Source: SZUA-430 sp964483585
GTDB lineage: Bacteria > Pseudomonadota > Alphaproteobacteria > Micropepsales > Micropepsaceae
Reading direction: 5' to 3'
Assembly (NCBI GenBank): GCA_964483585.1
Contig: CAZABH010000001.1
Coordinates: forward strand, 62,001-126,000
DNA: 64,000 bases
Shown: one piece after another, positions 8,226 through 18,749 of the stretch
Layout of the letters: each line of letters begins with the position of its first letter
Numbering within the stretch: position 1 is the stretch's first letter
Translations under genes and position numbers: made by a program
The notes under the pieces: generated by a model
Databases searched by the model: none
Told to the model about the DNA's origin: nothing
Seen by the model: only the letters and a program-made list of their open reading frames with translations

Positions 8226-9170
8226 TCAGATCGACCGGTCACGGACCGCCGCCTGCCGCCCAAGTTGCCGCTCGCGCCAGACGATGAAAAGGCCCGAACC
8301 CACCACAATCAGGGCACCCCCAAAGACCTCAACAGCCGGCACCTCGCGAAAGAAGAGCCAGCCAAGCAAGACAGCCCAGATCATCGCCGCGTAATCAAAA
8401 TTGGCCAGCGTCGATGCCGTGGCATGACGATAGCTGGTTGTCATCAGCAACTGGCCAATGCCGCCCAGGACCCCGATCAGAACCAGCAGCACAAACTGCT
8501 CCCCCGTCGGTGTGACCCATGCAAACAGCAAGGTAAGGCCACTGATGACCGCGCATATGAGCTGAAAATGGAAGGCGATGGTCAGTGGCGCCTCCGATTG
8601 GCTCATGCTGCGAATGAATATCATCGTGAAAGCAACCAGCACCGCATTGGCCATCGCAAGCAGCACGCCCCATCCGGAAGCCACTTGCCCCGACAGGTGC
8701 GGCATCAACATGACGAGCACGCCGGCAAAACCGACGGCCACCGCACTCCATCGATAGGCACCAACCCGCTCTCCCAGAACTGTCGCGGCAAGCACCACAA
8801 CGATCAGGGGAGAAGCAAAACCGATCGCCGTAAGGTCGGCAACGGGCAGAAAAGTCAGCGCCCCGAACCAGGTGAACATGGCGAGCACCCCGGTTGCAGC
8901 CCGACGCGCATGCAACATGGGATGCCGGGTCTTCAGCGATCCCAGGGAGATCCGACGATAAATCATCCACCCGATCAGCGGCACGAAAGCAAAGGAAGCA
9001 CGAAAAAACACAACCTCGCCAACCGGAATGTCATCCCCCAGCGAACGGCCGATGATCGCCATCAGCGTAAAGGCAAGTGTCGCCAGAACCTTCAGCAGGA
9101 TCCCAAGCAGGGGCCGCGCCTCCGGCATTGCCGGCGTTGATTGCGCGTCGCTCAGAGCCACTTTCTCCAT
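8226..9170 (-). CDS. EamA/DMT-superfamily transporter
   Basis: 314 residues with about ten membrane helices in two EamA repeats. The first repeat includes VEDIPVGEVVFFRASFAF-like text (GEVVFFRASFAFVP) and MFTWFGALTFLPVADLTAIGF; the second includes TASTLANFDYAAMIWAVLLG before a last pair of helices and a basic C-terminus. The family exports metabolites such as amino acids or S-adenosylmethionine-related compounds; the substrate cannot be told. The start codon lies 19 bases inside the end of corA, so expression is coupled. It converges on the GNAT gene with a 29-base gap. Export of the cassette product is conceivable, but the strand difference argues against a single operon. Confidence 0.85.
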   Translation of the reverse strand: MEKVALSDAQSTPAMPEARPLLGILLKVLATLAFTLMAIIGRSLGDDIPVGEVVFFRASFAFVPLIGWMIYRRISLGSLKTRHPMLHARRAATGVLAMFTWFGALTFLPVADLTAIGFASPLIVVVLAATVLGERVGAYRWSAVAVGFAGVLVMLMPHLSGQVASGWGVLLAMANAVLVAFTMIFIRSMSQSEAPLTIAFHFQLICAVISGLTLLFAWVTPTGEQFVLLVLIGVLGGIGQLLMTTSYRHATASTLANFDYAAMIWAVLLGWLFFREVPAVEVFGGALIVVGSGLFIVWRERQLGRQAAVRDRSI

Positions 9171-10135
9171 CTGAACAGAAGATAGGGAACAACGGCAGAC
9201 AAGGCGATGGACACAAGTGCCAGCGGATAGCCAAAGCCCAGCTCCAGTTCGGGCATGAACTTGAAGTTCATGCCCCAGATGCTTGCCAGAAGGGTCGGCG
9301 GCAGAAACACCGTCGCAAACACCGATAGGATTCGGATGATGCGGCTCTGCTCGATATTCACCACGCCAAGGACAGCGTCGAGCAGGAAAGTGATCTTGTT
9401 CGAAAGATAGGTCGTGTGGTCACTGAGCGAGTTGATGTCCCGCGTCATCACCTTGATACGCCCCTTGATCTCCTTGGATTGCCGCTGATCCATGGCCTGC
9501 GAAAGGAACGCCAGCAGACGGCCCAAGGACAATAGGCTCTCGCGCGCTTTGGAAGTCAGGTCGTTCTTCGCCCCCAAGCGAAGCAGGATCGACCGATAGT
9601 CTTTGGACGCATCATTGGCGTTGCTCGAAAAGACCTGCTTCGAAATGGCATCCACCTCCGAAGCGATCTTCTCGAGGACATCAGCCGTGCGGTCAATGAT
9701 GGCCTCCAGCAGGCCAGCAAGGACAACCTCGCCATTGAGCCAGGCATGGGCTTGCCGCTCCGCCCTGTTTGCAAACGTATTGAAAGGCTGCGGCTCGGAG
9801 AAACGCACCGTCAGCAGGCGATCGCCCGCGAGGATGAAGCTGGCAGCCTGACACTGCGGATCAAGCGTCTCTGTCCCGGAGAGAATGAGCGCCGTCATGA
9901 ACACGGCACCATCCTCCAGATAGAGATGACTTGAGATCTCGATCTCATCGAGGTCCTCGCGCGTCGGGGCCTCAACCCCAAGAAAGGCCCTGATCGCCTC
10001 CCGCTCCTGGTAACTGGGGTCCAGGACATCAACCCAAACCGAGTCCGGGGGAATCACGATGGGATCATCGGACTCACCAGAGCAGGTCAGGTTGCGGCGA
10101 AGGCAGTGCTCCCGAAGGCCAAATGAACGAAGCAT
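9152..10135 (-). CDS. corA: CorA-type magnesium/divalent cation transporter
   Basis: 327 residues from ATG 10135; a TTG two codons upstream is less likely. A long acidic cytoplasmic domain is followed by two membrane helices at the C-terminus with the pore signature WGMNF (GMN) between them, at about residue 280, and a short basic tail RWRKWL. CorA forms pentameric channels for Mg2+, Co2+ or Zn2+. The coiled stalk helix is visible in the segment LSQAMDQRQSKEIKGRIKVM. The family is normally about 316-350 residues, so the gene is complete. It overlaps the EamA transporter gene downstream by 19 bases. Confidence 0.9.
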   Translation of the reverse strand: MLRSFGLREHCLRRNLTCSGESDDPIVIPPDSVWVDVLDPSYQEREAIRAFLGVEAPTREDLDEIEISSHLYLEDGAVFMTALILSGTETLDPQCQAASFILAGDRLLTVRFSEPQPFNTFANRAERQAHAWLNGEVVLAGLLEAIIDRTADVLEKIASEVDAISKQVFSSNANDASKDYRSILLRLGAKNDLTSKARESLLSLGRLLAFLSQAMDQRQSKEIKGRIKVMTRDINSLSDHTTYLSNKITFLLDAVLGVVNIEQSRIIRILSVFATVFLPPTLLASIWGMNFKFMPELELGFGYPLALVSIALSAVVPYLLFRWRKWL

Positions 10136-10404
10136 GGGCAACCTCAGGCATGCAGGGTTGGAAAACGAAGGGGGTTCTTATAACCACGCAAGGCGGCGCA
10201 GTGCCAATGCCGGAAAACTGCGGCATGTTTGGCAGCCCCCCCGAAGAAGCGTTGCAGCCACCGCACAACGGACAACGAAACGCAGCGATCACACATTGCG
10301 TTTACAGATCGAAAAGGCTTTAGAAGCAAAACCAGCAGGGGACCACCCGGCCCGCATTCAAGGTCGGACCCGCGGCGGACAGCAAGCAAGGACTGGAGCA
10401 AACC

Positions 10405-10686
10405 ATGGAACTGGGTGATCTTTTCAGCTTCGACAAGAAGGTAGCACCTTCAATCATCAAGCCAATCTACTGGATCGGCATGATCCTGATCATCTTCGTG
10501 AATATCATCTACTTCTTCTTCGGCTTCGGTCGGCTGTTTACAATCGGATTCTTCACAGGCATCTGGGAAATGCTGGCCGCAATCATATCGGTGGCTTTCG
10601 GCGTGTTGGGGCTGCGCATAGGCGCAGAACTCTGTCTCGCGATCTTCGAGATTCACGAGAAGACGACGTCCTCCTCCGGCAACTAG
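10405..10686 (+). CDS. DUF4282-family small membrane protein
   Basis: 93 residues with the DUF4282 layout: a short N-terminus MELGDLFSFDKKVAPSIIK, a first helix YWIGMILIIFVNIIYFFFG, a Gly/Phe-rich loop, a second helix, and the conserved LRIGAELCLAIFEIHE near the C-terminus. Function is unknown; homologues are widespread in proteobacteria and actinobacteria. A GGAG ribosome site stands about 8 bases before the ATG. Its last bases (CTAG) are shared with the convergent FAD enzyme gene. Confidence 0.85.
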   Translation: MELGDLFSFDKKVAPSIIKPIYWIGMILIIFVNIIYFFFGFGRLFTIGFFTGIWEMLAAIISVAFGVLGLRIGAELCLAIFEIHEKTTSSSGN

Positions 10687-11840
10687 AAACCGTCCCGAGC
10701 CTGCCCCGCCGCTCTGCTCTCGGGTGCGGTCCCCTGCGGCGAACTCCGCCCGCCTTCGTCGATCGACGCGTCGAATGGCGCCGCGCCGCGCTTGTGAAAA
10801 TAGATCCCACGTGCCAGCGCGTGGAAGGCAGGCACGCCAATGGCCGCATTCCACACCCAGTTCGGGGGCGCGAGGTCAAGCAGACGTCGCAGCAGCATCT
10901 TGCCCTTGAACCGGGGTGCCGTTCGAGCAAGCGCCTCAGCCGGATGATCGCCACCGGCAAGAATCCAATCCGACGCCAACTGCGCACATCGACGTCCCAG
11001 CCTGAGGGTTTGTACGATCCCCCCGCCCGTCAGGGGCGACACATGACCAGCAGCATCACCGATCACCATGACCCGTCCGCTGTGCGTGCGTGCTAGGGTC
11101 GCACCCGACGGAATGAGACCACTGCGCCGCCCCACCGAGCGCTGCAATCGAAGGCCCATGCGGGTACGCAGAACCTCCATAAAAGCCACGATGTCGGGCC
11201 GCACTCCGCCGGAAGCAGCGAGTCCCACTTGAAGCATACTGATCCCGGGCACCACCCATCCAATATAGCCCGGCGCAAGTGTGCTGTTCAGAAAGCAATG
11301 CAAGAAGCGCGGATCGACGCCCGGCTCCGGTTCGAACTCATGTTCGATGCCGCAAAGAAAACGAGAGTTCCTCGCCAATCCAAAATGACGGGCGACCGCC
11401 GAAGCCGCCCCGTCCGCGCCGATCAGAAGGCGTCCCTTCAGACCCAGGTCCGGCATTTCGACAAAGCGGCCTGTGTCGGTGCCAGATCGAAACGAGTGTC
11501 CGAAGGTGACATCCGCACCCGCACGCACGGCCTCACTCGCCATCCAGCGCAAAAGCTCAGGAGTGTTCGTAGCAAGAAAGTAATATCCCGGAACGTGTAG
11601 GTCCACCGAACGTCCGTTCGGAGCATGGAGCCGAACCTCGCGGATCATGCGTGTATACCGGCCCGGAATGTCTGTCTCCTCAACAGCTTCCTTGACCAGA
11701 AGGCCGGTGGTCCGCACCCCCAGCCCTGGATCGGATTTTCGCTCTACAACGGCGACTCGCAAACCGCGCATGGCCGCCGTCCGGGCACAGGCAAGCCCAG
11801 CAAAACTCGCTCCGACAATGACAAGATCGTATTCGCGCAC
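10683..11840 (-). CDS. FAD-dependent oxidoreductase, geranylgeranyl reductase-like
   Basis: 385 residues, GTG start. The Rossmann motif is at the very N-terminus (DLVIVGASFAGLACARTAA). A second FAD signature lies near residue 265: VMVIGDAAGHVSPLTGGGIV. This architecture matches the geranylgeranyl-reductase / PHBH-like group, which acts on isoprenoid lipids, quinones or aromatic substrates. No photosynthesis or archaeal-lipid genes are in the window, so the substrate is unknown. The 3' end overlaps the convergent DUF4282 gene by CTAG. The next gene upstream, acs, is on the opposite side of a 116-base gap. Confidence 0.75.
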   Translation of the reverse strand: MREYDLVIVGASFAGLACARTAAMRGLRVAVVERKSDPGLGVRTTGLLVKEAVEETDIPGRYTRMIREVRLHAPNGRSVDLHVPGYYFLATNTPELLRWMASEAVRAGADVTFGHSFRSGTDTGRFVEMPDLGLKGRLLIGADGAASAVARHFGLARNSRFLCGIEHEFEPEPGVDPRFLHCFLNSTLAPGYIGWVVPGISMLQVGLAASGGVRPDIVAFMEVLRTRMGLRLQRSVGRRSGLIPSGATLARTHSGRVMVIGDAAGHVSPLTGGGIVQTLRLGRRCAQLASDWILAGGDHPAEALARTAPRFKGKMLLRRLLDLAPPNWVWNAAIGVPAFHALARGIYFHKRGAAPFDASIDEGGRSSPQGTAPESRAAGQARDGF

Positions 11841-11956
11841 ATCAAGACCCCATGGCTCTGCGCGATTTTAGAGCCGATGGTGCGTCAGGTGTGTTCAAAC
11901 GCACCAGCCTGTAGCGGTGCTCACATCGGACCCGCCATGAAACCGCCCGCCACGAG

Positions 11957-13891
<1,935 letters not shown>

Positions 13892-13933
13892 CTGGAAAAA
13901 CTCCTGCGCAAGGAAGATGGGTATTGTGCGGCT

Positions 13934-15097
13934 CTACTCGCCGAGGACTTCGTCGGTATGGGCTCCGATGGCCGGCGGATCGAGCCGGATCGAACACGGT
14001 GTCTTCGAGAAATTCAGCCCCGGCCGCATCGCGACATAGCGACCCTCGCCTGCGATCTCGCGCTCCTCGAAGAAGCCGACGGCCTTGAAGTGAGGATCAT
14101 CGAACAGGGTCGTCATTTCATTCGCGCGCATCGCCGGAATGTGATGCTCGGCACACAGCGCCATCCATGCCTCTGTCGTGTGGGCCAACGCAGCATCGCG
14201 CATCATGTCGTAATAGGCATTCACGCGCGCCTTGCCATCGGCTGCAGAGAGAAAGCGTTCGCTATTGTAGGCATCCGGAATGCCGCCAAGCTCGAGGAAC
14301 TTGACCGACCCCTCGCGGCTGGCCGGAAGCACCACCAGATACCCGTCCTTCGTCTTGTAGGGGCGGCGGTGCGGGGTGATCGTGGTGGGATGCCCGAACT
14401 TGCCGGGTAGATCCGGATAGGTCTTGCCCCAGAGATGCTCGGCCTGGATGAACCCCGTGAAGGTTTCCAGCATCGGAACCTCCACGAACTGGCCCTCGCC
14501 GGTGCGCGCCTTGTGCTGAAGGGCAGCCAGTGTCGCAATCACGGCAAACAAGCCGCAGGTCTTGTCGGCGATCACCGACGGCAACGGCCGCAACGACGGA
14601 TCCCCATCATAAAGCGGCAGCAGGTCGCACGCCCCGGAGGCCGCCTGGATGAGGTCATCGAACGCCTGCCTGCCATTATACGGCCCGCCCGACCCATAGC
14701 CGACCGCCTCGACATAGACGATATCAGGCTTGATACCGGCAACATCGGCATAACTGAACCCGAGCCGCCGCATAGCCTCGGGACGCATGTTGTGGATGAA
14801 GACATCGCCCGACCGCACCAGCTTTGTCAGTGCGCGCTTGCCCGCCTCGCTTTTGAGGTCGATGGCAACCGACCGCTTGTTGCGGTTCAGCGCGACGAAC
14901 AAGGGGCCCATGGTCTGCGACTTGGGCGCCTTGCCCTGTCCCCGCTGCCTGTCGCCAGAAGGCTCTTCGACCTTGATGACATCCGCGCCAAGATCCCCCA
15001 GCGTCTGCGTGGCATAGGGCCCAAGCACGTACTGCGTAAGGTCAATGATCCGGATCCCTTGCAGGGGGCCGGGTCGGGCCTCGCTTTTCGCCGTCAT
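13934..15097 (-). CDS. Family III (CaiB/BaiF) acyl-CoA transferase
   Basis: 387 residues from ATG 15097. An upstream extension to 15190 would overlap the divergent creatininase gene and is rejected. The family signatures are GIRIIDLTQYVLGPYATQ, LGADVIKVEEPSGD, NRNKRSVAIDLKSEAG and QHKARTGEGQFVEVPMLETF. The enzymes move CoA between carboxylic acids through a covalent aspartyl-CoA. Aligned by eye with formyl-CoA transferase, the position of catalytic Asp169 is Glu211 here. Whether this subfamily uses Glu, or another residue such as those in AFDDLIQA, is open. Substrate unknown. The acs gene downstream suggests work on acyl-CoA pools. Confidence 0.8.
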   Translation of the reverse strand: MTAKSEARPGPLQGIRIIDLTQYVLGPYATQTLGDLGADVIKVEEPSGDRQRGQGKAPKSQTMGPLFVALNRNKRSVAIDLKSEAGKRALTKLVRSGDVFIHNMRPEAMRRLGFSYADVAGIKPDIVYVEAVGYGSGGPYNGRQAFDDLIQAASGACDLLPLYDGDPSLRPLPSVIADKTCGLFAVIATLAALQHKARTGEGQFVEVPMLETFTGFIQAEHLWGKTYPDLPGKFGHPTTITPHRRPYKTKDGYLVVLPASREGSVKFLELGGIPDAYNSERFLSAADGKARVNAYYDMMRDAALAHTTEAWMALCAEHHIPAMRANEMTTLFDDPHFKAVGFFEEREIAGEGRYVAMRPGLNFSKTPCSIRLDPPAIGAHTDEVLGE

Positions 15098-15171
15098 GGC
15101 TTCGCTCTTTTCTTGAATGGCGGGACAGGCTAACCCTACCCGCGTTTCCAAGCGGAATTCTAGGGGCTCCC

Positions 15172-15921
15172 ATGCAGCTTCATCAATCATCCTGGCCGGA
15201 AATCGAGGAATACCTGAAAACCTCGACGGGCATCATCGTGCCCATAGGGTCCACCGAACAGCACGGCCCCAATGGCCTGCTCGGCACCGATGCGATCTGC
15301 CCCGAGGTGATTGCAAGATTGGCGGGCGAAGAGAGCGGCATCCTCGTCGGCCCCACCTTCAATGTCGGCTCGGCGCAACATCACCTGGGTTTTCCCGGAA
15401 CGATAACGCTGCGCCCATCGACCATGATCGCAGCCATGTCAGACTGGGCAGCCTCACTGATGCGCCACGGCTTCGACCGCATCTACTGGTTCAATGGTCA
15501 TGGAGGCAACGTGGCCCCTGCAAACGCTGCATTCTCCGAAATCTATTCCGAGTTCTCATTTGGCCGCGCCAGCTCCAATCAACGGCCCGTCAGGCTCTTC
15601 CTGCGCAACTGGTGGGAACTGCCAGGCGTAGGCGATCTCTGCCGCGAGATATTCCCCGTTGGAGAAGGAAGCCATGCAACGGCCTCGGAAGTATCCGTGA
15701 CCTACTACGCCTACCCGGATGCACAGAAGAAGGTCGAGATGCATCCTAGGATCGCACCGACAGGCTCGATCCGTGATGCCGATGACTACCGCCGGCAATT
15801 CCCTGACGGCCGCATCGGGTCGGATCCCAGCCAGGCCTCCCCGGAGAAGGGCGAGCGCATCGTGAAGGCGGCGGTTAAGGCACTGGTCAGCGACTTCCAG
15901 TCCTTCATGAAGGCCGCCTAG
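15172..15921 (+). CDS. Creatininase-family amidohydrolase
   Basis: 249 residues. The metal-binding motifs of the family are clear: IVPIGSTEQHGPNGLLGTDA (Glu and His, then Asp) near residues 22-45 and YWFNGHGGNVAPANAA near 105-120. The fold covers creatinine amidohydrolase, MftE-like peptidases and formamide hydrolases in pterin or riboflavin-derived pathways, so the substrate is not defined. It diverges from the CoA-transferase with 74 bases between starts. Its stop is shared with the convergent Rieske gene through CTAG. Confidence 0.85.
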   Translation: MQLHQSSWPEIEEYLKTSTGIIVPIGSTEQHGPNGLLGTDAICPEVIARLAGEESGILVGPTFNVGSAQHHLGFPGTITLRPSTMIAAMSDWAASLMRHGFDRIYWFNGHGGNVAPANAAFSEIYSEFSFGRASSNQRPVRLFLRNWWELPGVGDLCREIFPVGEGSHATASEVSVTYYAYPDAQKKVEMHPRIAPTGSIRDADDYRRQFPDGRIGSDPSQASPEKGERIVKAAVKALVSDFQSFMKAA

Positions 15922-16271
15922 TCCAGGACGAAGATCGTCCCCGCGCGCACCGCAAGTTTTACGGTGCGCAGGTATTGGCCCGCACACGGACCTGCCACGC
16001 AAAAACCGTCAGCCGACCTGAACCGCGCTCCATGCGTGGAGCAGACGAGGAAGCCTGCGCGGTCGAGGAAACGATCGGGAAAAGTCTCGAGGGGCGTCCC
16101 GCGGTGCGGGCATGAATTCAGATAACCAGACACCGTGCCACCAGACGCAACCACGATGATGTCGCGCCGCCCCGCCCCCTCTCCGACCACGAAACTGCGC
16201 GCCGCGCCATCGGCAACGTCATCGCTGGCACACAGGGCCGCAGCACCTTCGGGCAGGTCGGCAGCTGTCAT
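15918..16271 (-). CDS. Rieske 2Fe-2S domain protein
   Basis: 117 residues from ATG 16271, which overlaps the EVE-gene stop (TGATG). The cluster ligands are visible as CPHRGTPLE and, 19 residues later, CSTHGARF, giving the C-x-H...C-x2-H pattern. No signal peptide or membrane anchor is present, so it is a soluble ferredoxin-like Rieske protein rather than a bc1 subunit. It may pass electrons to an oxygenase or act as a stand-alone ferredoxin. No oxygenase partner is adjacent. It is the last gene of a run gpsA-yciI-EVE-Rieske read on the minus strand. Confidence 0.85.
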   Translation of the reverse strand: MTAADLPEGAAALCASDDVADGAARSFVVGEGAGRRDIIVVASGGTVSGYLNSCPHRGTPLETFPDRFLDRAGFLVCSTHGARFRSADGFCVAGPCAGQYLRTVKLAVRAGTIFVLD

Positions 16272-16699
16272 CAACGAACCTTGACACCGCCCAAGTGGCA
16301 GATCCTTTGCCATTCCTCGGCCGTAACCGGTTGCACGGAAAGACGCGTATTATTGACGAGGACCATCTTCGCAAGCAGCGGATCGGACTTCGCCATGACC
16401 AGCGTCACCGGCGTCTTCAGGGTGTCGCGCGCGACAACGTCGACCACCGACCAGTCGCCAGCCTCTGCCGTAGGATCGGGATAGGCCTCGCGCACGATTT
16501 CAACAGTGCCGACAACGGCGCGCTGGATGTTCGAGTGATAGAAAAACCCGCAGTCGCCCTTCTTCATCGCACGCAGGTAATTGCGCGCCTGGAAATTGCG
16601 CACGCCGCTCCACGGCTCACCCTTTTCACCGCGTTCAATCTGCTGCTCCCATGACCACGTGTCGGGCTCTGACTTGAGTAGCCAGTAGGACCGGCTCAT
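16271..16699 (-). CDS. EVE domain-containing protein
   Basis: 142 residues from ATG 16699, overlapping the YciI stop (ATGA); the extra ten upstream codons are rejected. The EVE/PUA-like pattern is complete: YWLLKSEPDTWSWE at the start, WSGVRNFQARNYLRAM near residue 40, GDCGFFYHSN, and VVDVVARDTLKTPVTL. EVE domains are modified-base readers. Small stand-alone ones of this type (thymocyte nuclear protein 1-like) are common in proteobacteria, and their ligand is unsettled. It sits in a tightly overlapping run with YciI and GpsA. Confidence 0.9.
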   Translation of the reverse strand: MSRSYWLLKSEPDTWSWEQQIERGEKGEPWSGVRNFQARNYLRAMKKGDCGFFYHSNIQRAVVGTVEIVREAYPDPTAEAGDWSVVDVVARDTLKTPVTLVMAKSDPLLAKMVLVNNTRLSVQPVTAEEWQRICHLGGVKVR

Positions 16700-16986
16700 G
16701 ACGCGATGGCTCCGATCGAACAACGCCACAGACGAATATCGACCGATGCAAATAAGCCCCCGAGTGCATAGGGATCTGCTGCCGCAAAGGCCTGTGCCGC
16801 AGCAAGGCTCTCGGCTTCAAGCACGATCAGGCTACCCGTCATGGACTGCCCGTCATCAGACAGGAACGGCCCGGCCAGTCGCACGGCCAGCTTGTTGGCT
16901 TCGATATAGGCAAGATGGCGCGGCCGGATCTCCATCCGCAGCGCGCCTGCATTCGGCTTGTCGATGCACGTTAGAACAAAAAGCAT
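16696..16986 (-). CDS. YciI-like protein
   Basis: 96 residues with the ferredoxin-like alpha/beta YciI fold. The family pattern includes RPRHLAYIEANKLAVRLAGPF (conserved His-Leu and Gly-Pro), SLIVLEAESLAAAQAFAAADPY with the conserved Asp-Pro, and a final beta strand. Members are cytosolic and of unproven enzymatic function. The gene lies 6 bases downstream of gpsA and overlaps the EVE gene, an arrangement common in Alphaproteobacteria. Confidence 0.9.
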   Translation of the reverse strand: MLFVLTCIDKPNAGALRMEIRPRHLAYIEANKLAVRLAGPFLSDDGQSMTGSLIVLEAESLAAAQAFAAADPYALGGLFASVDIRLWRCSIGAIAS

Positions 16987-16992
16987 GCGCCT

Positions 16993-17976
16993 CTAATGCT
17001 CGCTCTTGAGCGGCCTCGATAGCAGGGCCTGGATTGCGGTGTCGACATCGATTTGACCAGTGACAATCTCATTCACCGCCTCCGCGATAGGCATTTGAAT
17101 GCCAAGCGACCGCGCGCGCCGCACAAGCGCGGGTGCCGTGGCCGCACCCTCGGCGAGAGGGGCACGGCCAGTCACGGGCATCCCCCTTGCCAGCTGAACA
17201 CCCAGTGCAAAGTTCCGCGACTGCGGACTCGACGCGGTCAAAACCAGGTCGCCAAAGCCACTGAGCCCCGTCATCGTCTCTAGCTGAGCACCAATGGCAA
17301 CGCCGAACCGCGCCATCTCGGCAAATCCGCGTGTCATGACCGCGGCACGCGCACTTTCGCCAAGTTCGCGCCCGGCGACCACACCACAAGCGATCGCGAG
17401 AACATTTTTGAGGGCTCCGCCAACACCGACACCCACAACATCCGTGGAGGCATACGGGCGGAAATGTGCTGTTCTCAAGGCCTCACAAAAAGCAGCCGCG
17501 ATATGTCGCGCTTCGAATGCAATGGTCACAGCACAGGGCAAACCACGCACGACTTCATCCGCGAAGCCCGGCCCCGAAAGCAGTCCAAACACGGTCTCGG
17601 GCCAGACCAGTCGCGCGGCCTCGTGCATCAGCAGCCCCGTGCCAGCTTCCATACCCTTGGCGCAAATGGCAACGGGCCCCGCGAAAGGACCAACAGCATC
17701 AAGAGCCGACCCCAACGACTGTGCCGGACACGCGAGCAGCAAAGCATCGCAGCCGGCAAGCCTGCCAGGATCAGTGACGCACGTGATCCCAGGCGCTAGC
17801 TTGCGACCGGGTAGAAACCGTTCGTTGATACGGTTGGAATTGATCTGATCCGCAAGACCCTGACTGTTCGCCCACAGCGTAACCCGGCATCCGGCCAGAG
17901 CAGCTGTTTGGGCCAAGGCCGTGCCCCACGCCCCCGCCCCGGCGACGCCGATATGGCTAATTTGTTCATAATCCAC
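16993..17976 (-). CDS. gpsA: Glycerol-3-phosphate dehydrogenase [NAD(P)+]
   Basis: 327 residues from a GTG start. The N-terminal dinucleotide motif GVAGAGAWGTALA is followed by the substrate domain with ICAKGMEAGTGLLMHE and the catalytic region GGALKNVLAIACGVV, which holds the conserved Lys. It reduces dihydroxyacetone phosphate to sn-glycerol-3-phosphate, the backbone of phospholipids. It is the first gene of the minus-strand run continuing into yciI, EVE and Rieske. Its upstream region (17977-18044) is shared with the divergent tetR gene and holds a palindromic operator, so the TetR protein might also affect gpsA. Confidence 0.93.
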   Translation of the reverse strand: MDYEQISHIGVAGAGAWGTALAQTAALAGCRVTLWANSQGLADQINSNRINERFLPGRKLAPGITCVTDPGRLAGCDALLLACPAQSLGSALDAVGPFAGPVAICAKGMEAGTGLLMHEAARLVWPETVFGLLSGPGFADEVVRGLPCAVTIAFEARHIAAAFCEALRTAHFRPYASTDVVGVGVGGALKNVLAIACGVVAGRELGESARAAVMTRGFAEMARFGVAIGAQLETMTGLSGFGDLVLTASSPQSRNFALGVQLARGMPVTGRAPLAEGAATAPALVRRARSLGIQMPIAEAVNEIVTGQIDVDTAIQALLSRPLKSEH

Positions 17977-17995
17977 GTGCGTGCAAGCCCATGCC

Positions 17996-18017
17996 TGAAT
18001 GATTTATTGAACATTCA
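17996..18017. promoter_or_regulatory. Putative TetR operator 1, TGAATG-N10-CATTCA
   Basis: A 22-base inverted repeat with perfect outer arms TGAATG and CATTCA, in the 68-base gap between gpsA and tetR, 27 bases before the tetR start. Site 18750-18771 has the same arms, with one change, and the same 10-base spacer. The shared pattern next to a TetR gene suggests an autoregulatory operator; this is inference. Confidence 0.5.
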
Positions 18018-18044
18018 CGCCAGACCGCTAAACTGCACACCGAC

Positions 18045-18701
18045 ATGTTGTGCAAAGACACAGTCCGCGGAAACATCCTGGAGGCCGCCAAGAAGCGGTT
18101 CCTCCACTATGGTTACGCCAAAACCACGATGGCAGAAATTGCCTCGGATTGCAGCATGTCGCCAGGCAACCTCTACCGCTATTTTCCGGGCAAGCTCGAC
18201 ATCGCAGAGGCCATCTGCACTCAAGCCGGCGAATACGCAATTTCAAGGTTGCGAGAGGCCATGCGCCGCCCAGGTCGCTCGGCGAAAGATCGGCTTCGCG
18301 ATTTTCTGTTCGCTGACATGAAGCTCACCTACGACCAACTCGAATACGACAAACAAGTGTTTGAGATGGCCCGCGTCGTATCGCAGGAAAGACCTCAGTT
18401 TGCCAATCGCATTCTGGCGTTGAACAGGGCCCTCCTGTCCGAAATCCTGTCGGCCGGAAACGCGTCCTCGGAATTCTTCATCGAAGACGTGGTCTTCACC
18501 GCCGAGATGCTCCAGTCAGCAACGATGAAGTTCCGCTACCCGCAGCTTCATTCAAAGCTCCCATACGAGAAGCTTGAGCGCGAACTGGACGGCGTGCTGA
18601 ACCTGCTTCTGAACGGCCTCGACGACGGTGGCGCAGGTAAGGAAGTCTCGAATAAAGGCCAGAAACAGACACCAACTCCCGATGACTTGGTCAGCATTTG
18701 A
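18045..18701 (+). CDS. TetR-family transcriptional regulator
   Basis: 218 residues. The N-terminal helix-turn-helix is typical: ILEAAKKRFLHYGYAKTTMAEIA, then CSMSPGNLYRYFPGKLDI. The ligand-binding C-terminal half has no assignable sub-family by eye. No Shine-Dalgarno sequence precedes the ATG, so the mRNA may be nearly leaderless or weakly translated. It sits between the divergent gpsA and a small membrane-protein gene on the same strand. Matching palindromes lie before itself and before that gene. Likely a repressor of both; the inducer is unknown. Confidence 0.85.
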   Translation: MLCKDTVRGNILEAAKKRFLHYGYAKTTMAEIASDCSMSPGNLYRYFPGKLDIAEAICTQAGEYAISRLREAMRRPGRSAKDRLRDFLFADMKLTYDQLEYDKQVFEMARVVSQERPQFANRILALNRALLSEILSAGNASSEFFIEDVVFTAEMLQSATMKFRYPQLHSKLPYEKLERELDGVLNLLLNGLDDGGAGKEVSNKGQKQTPTPDDLVSI

Positions 18702-18749
18702 TGTCACGCTCGAAAATCATGCGACAAGTTGTCCATTTTTTGAAAACGC

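Noticed and set aside
7815..9140. Long plus-strand open frame of 441 codons opposite the EamA transporter
   Set aside because: Arg/His/Pro-rich translation with no fold; the minus strand encodes a clear EamA transporter and the frame also overlaps the GNAT gene.
14435..15133. 232-codon plus-strand frame opposite the CoA-transferase
   Set aside because: Antisense shadow; the minus-strand product has complete family III signatures.
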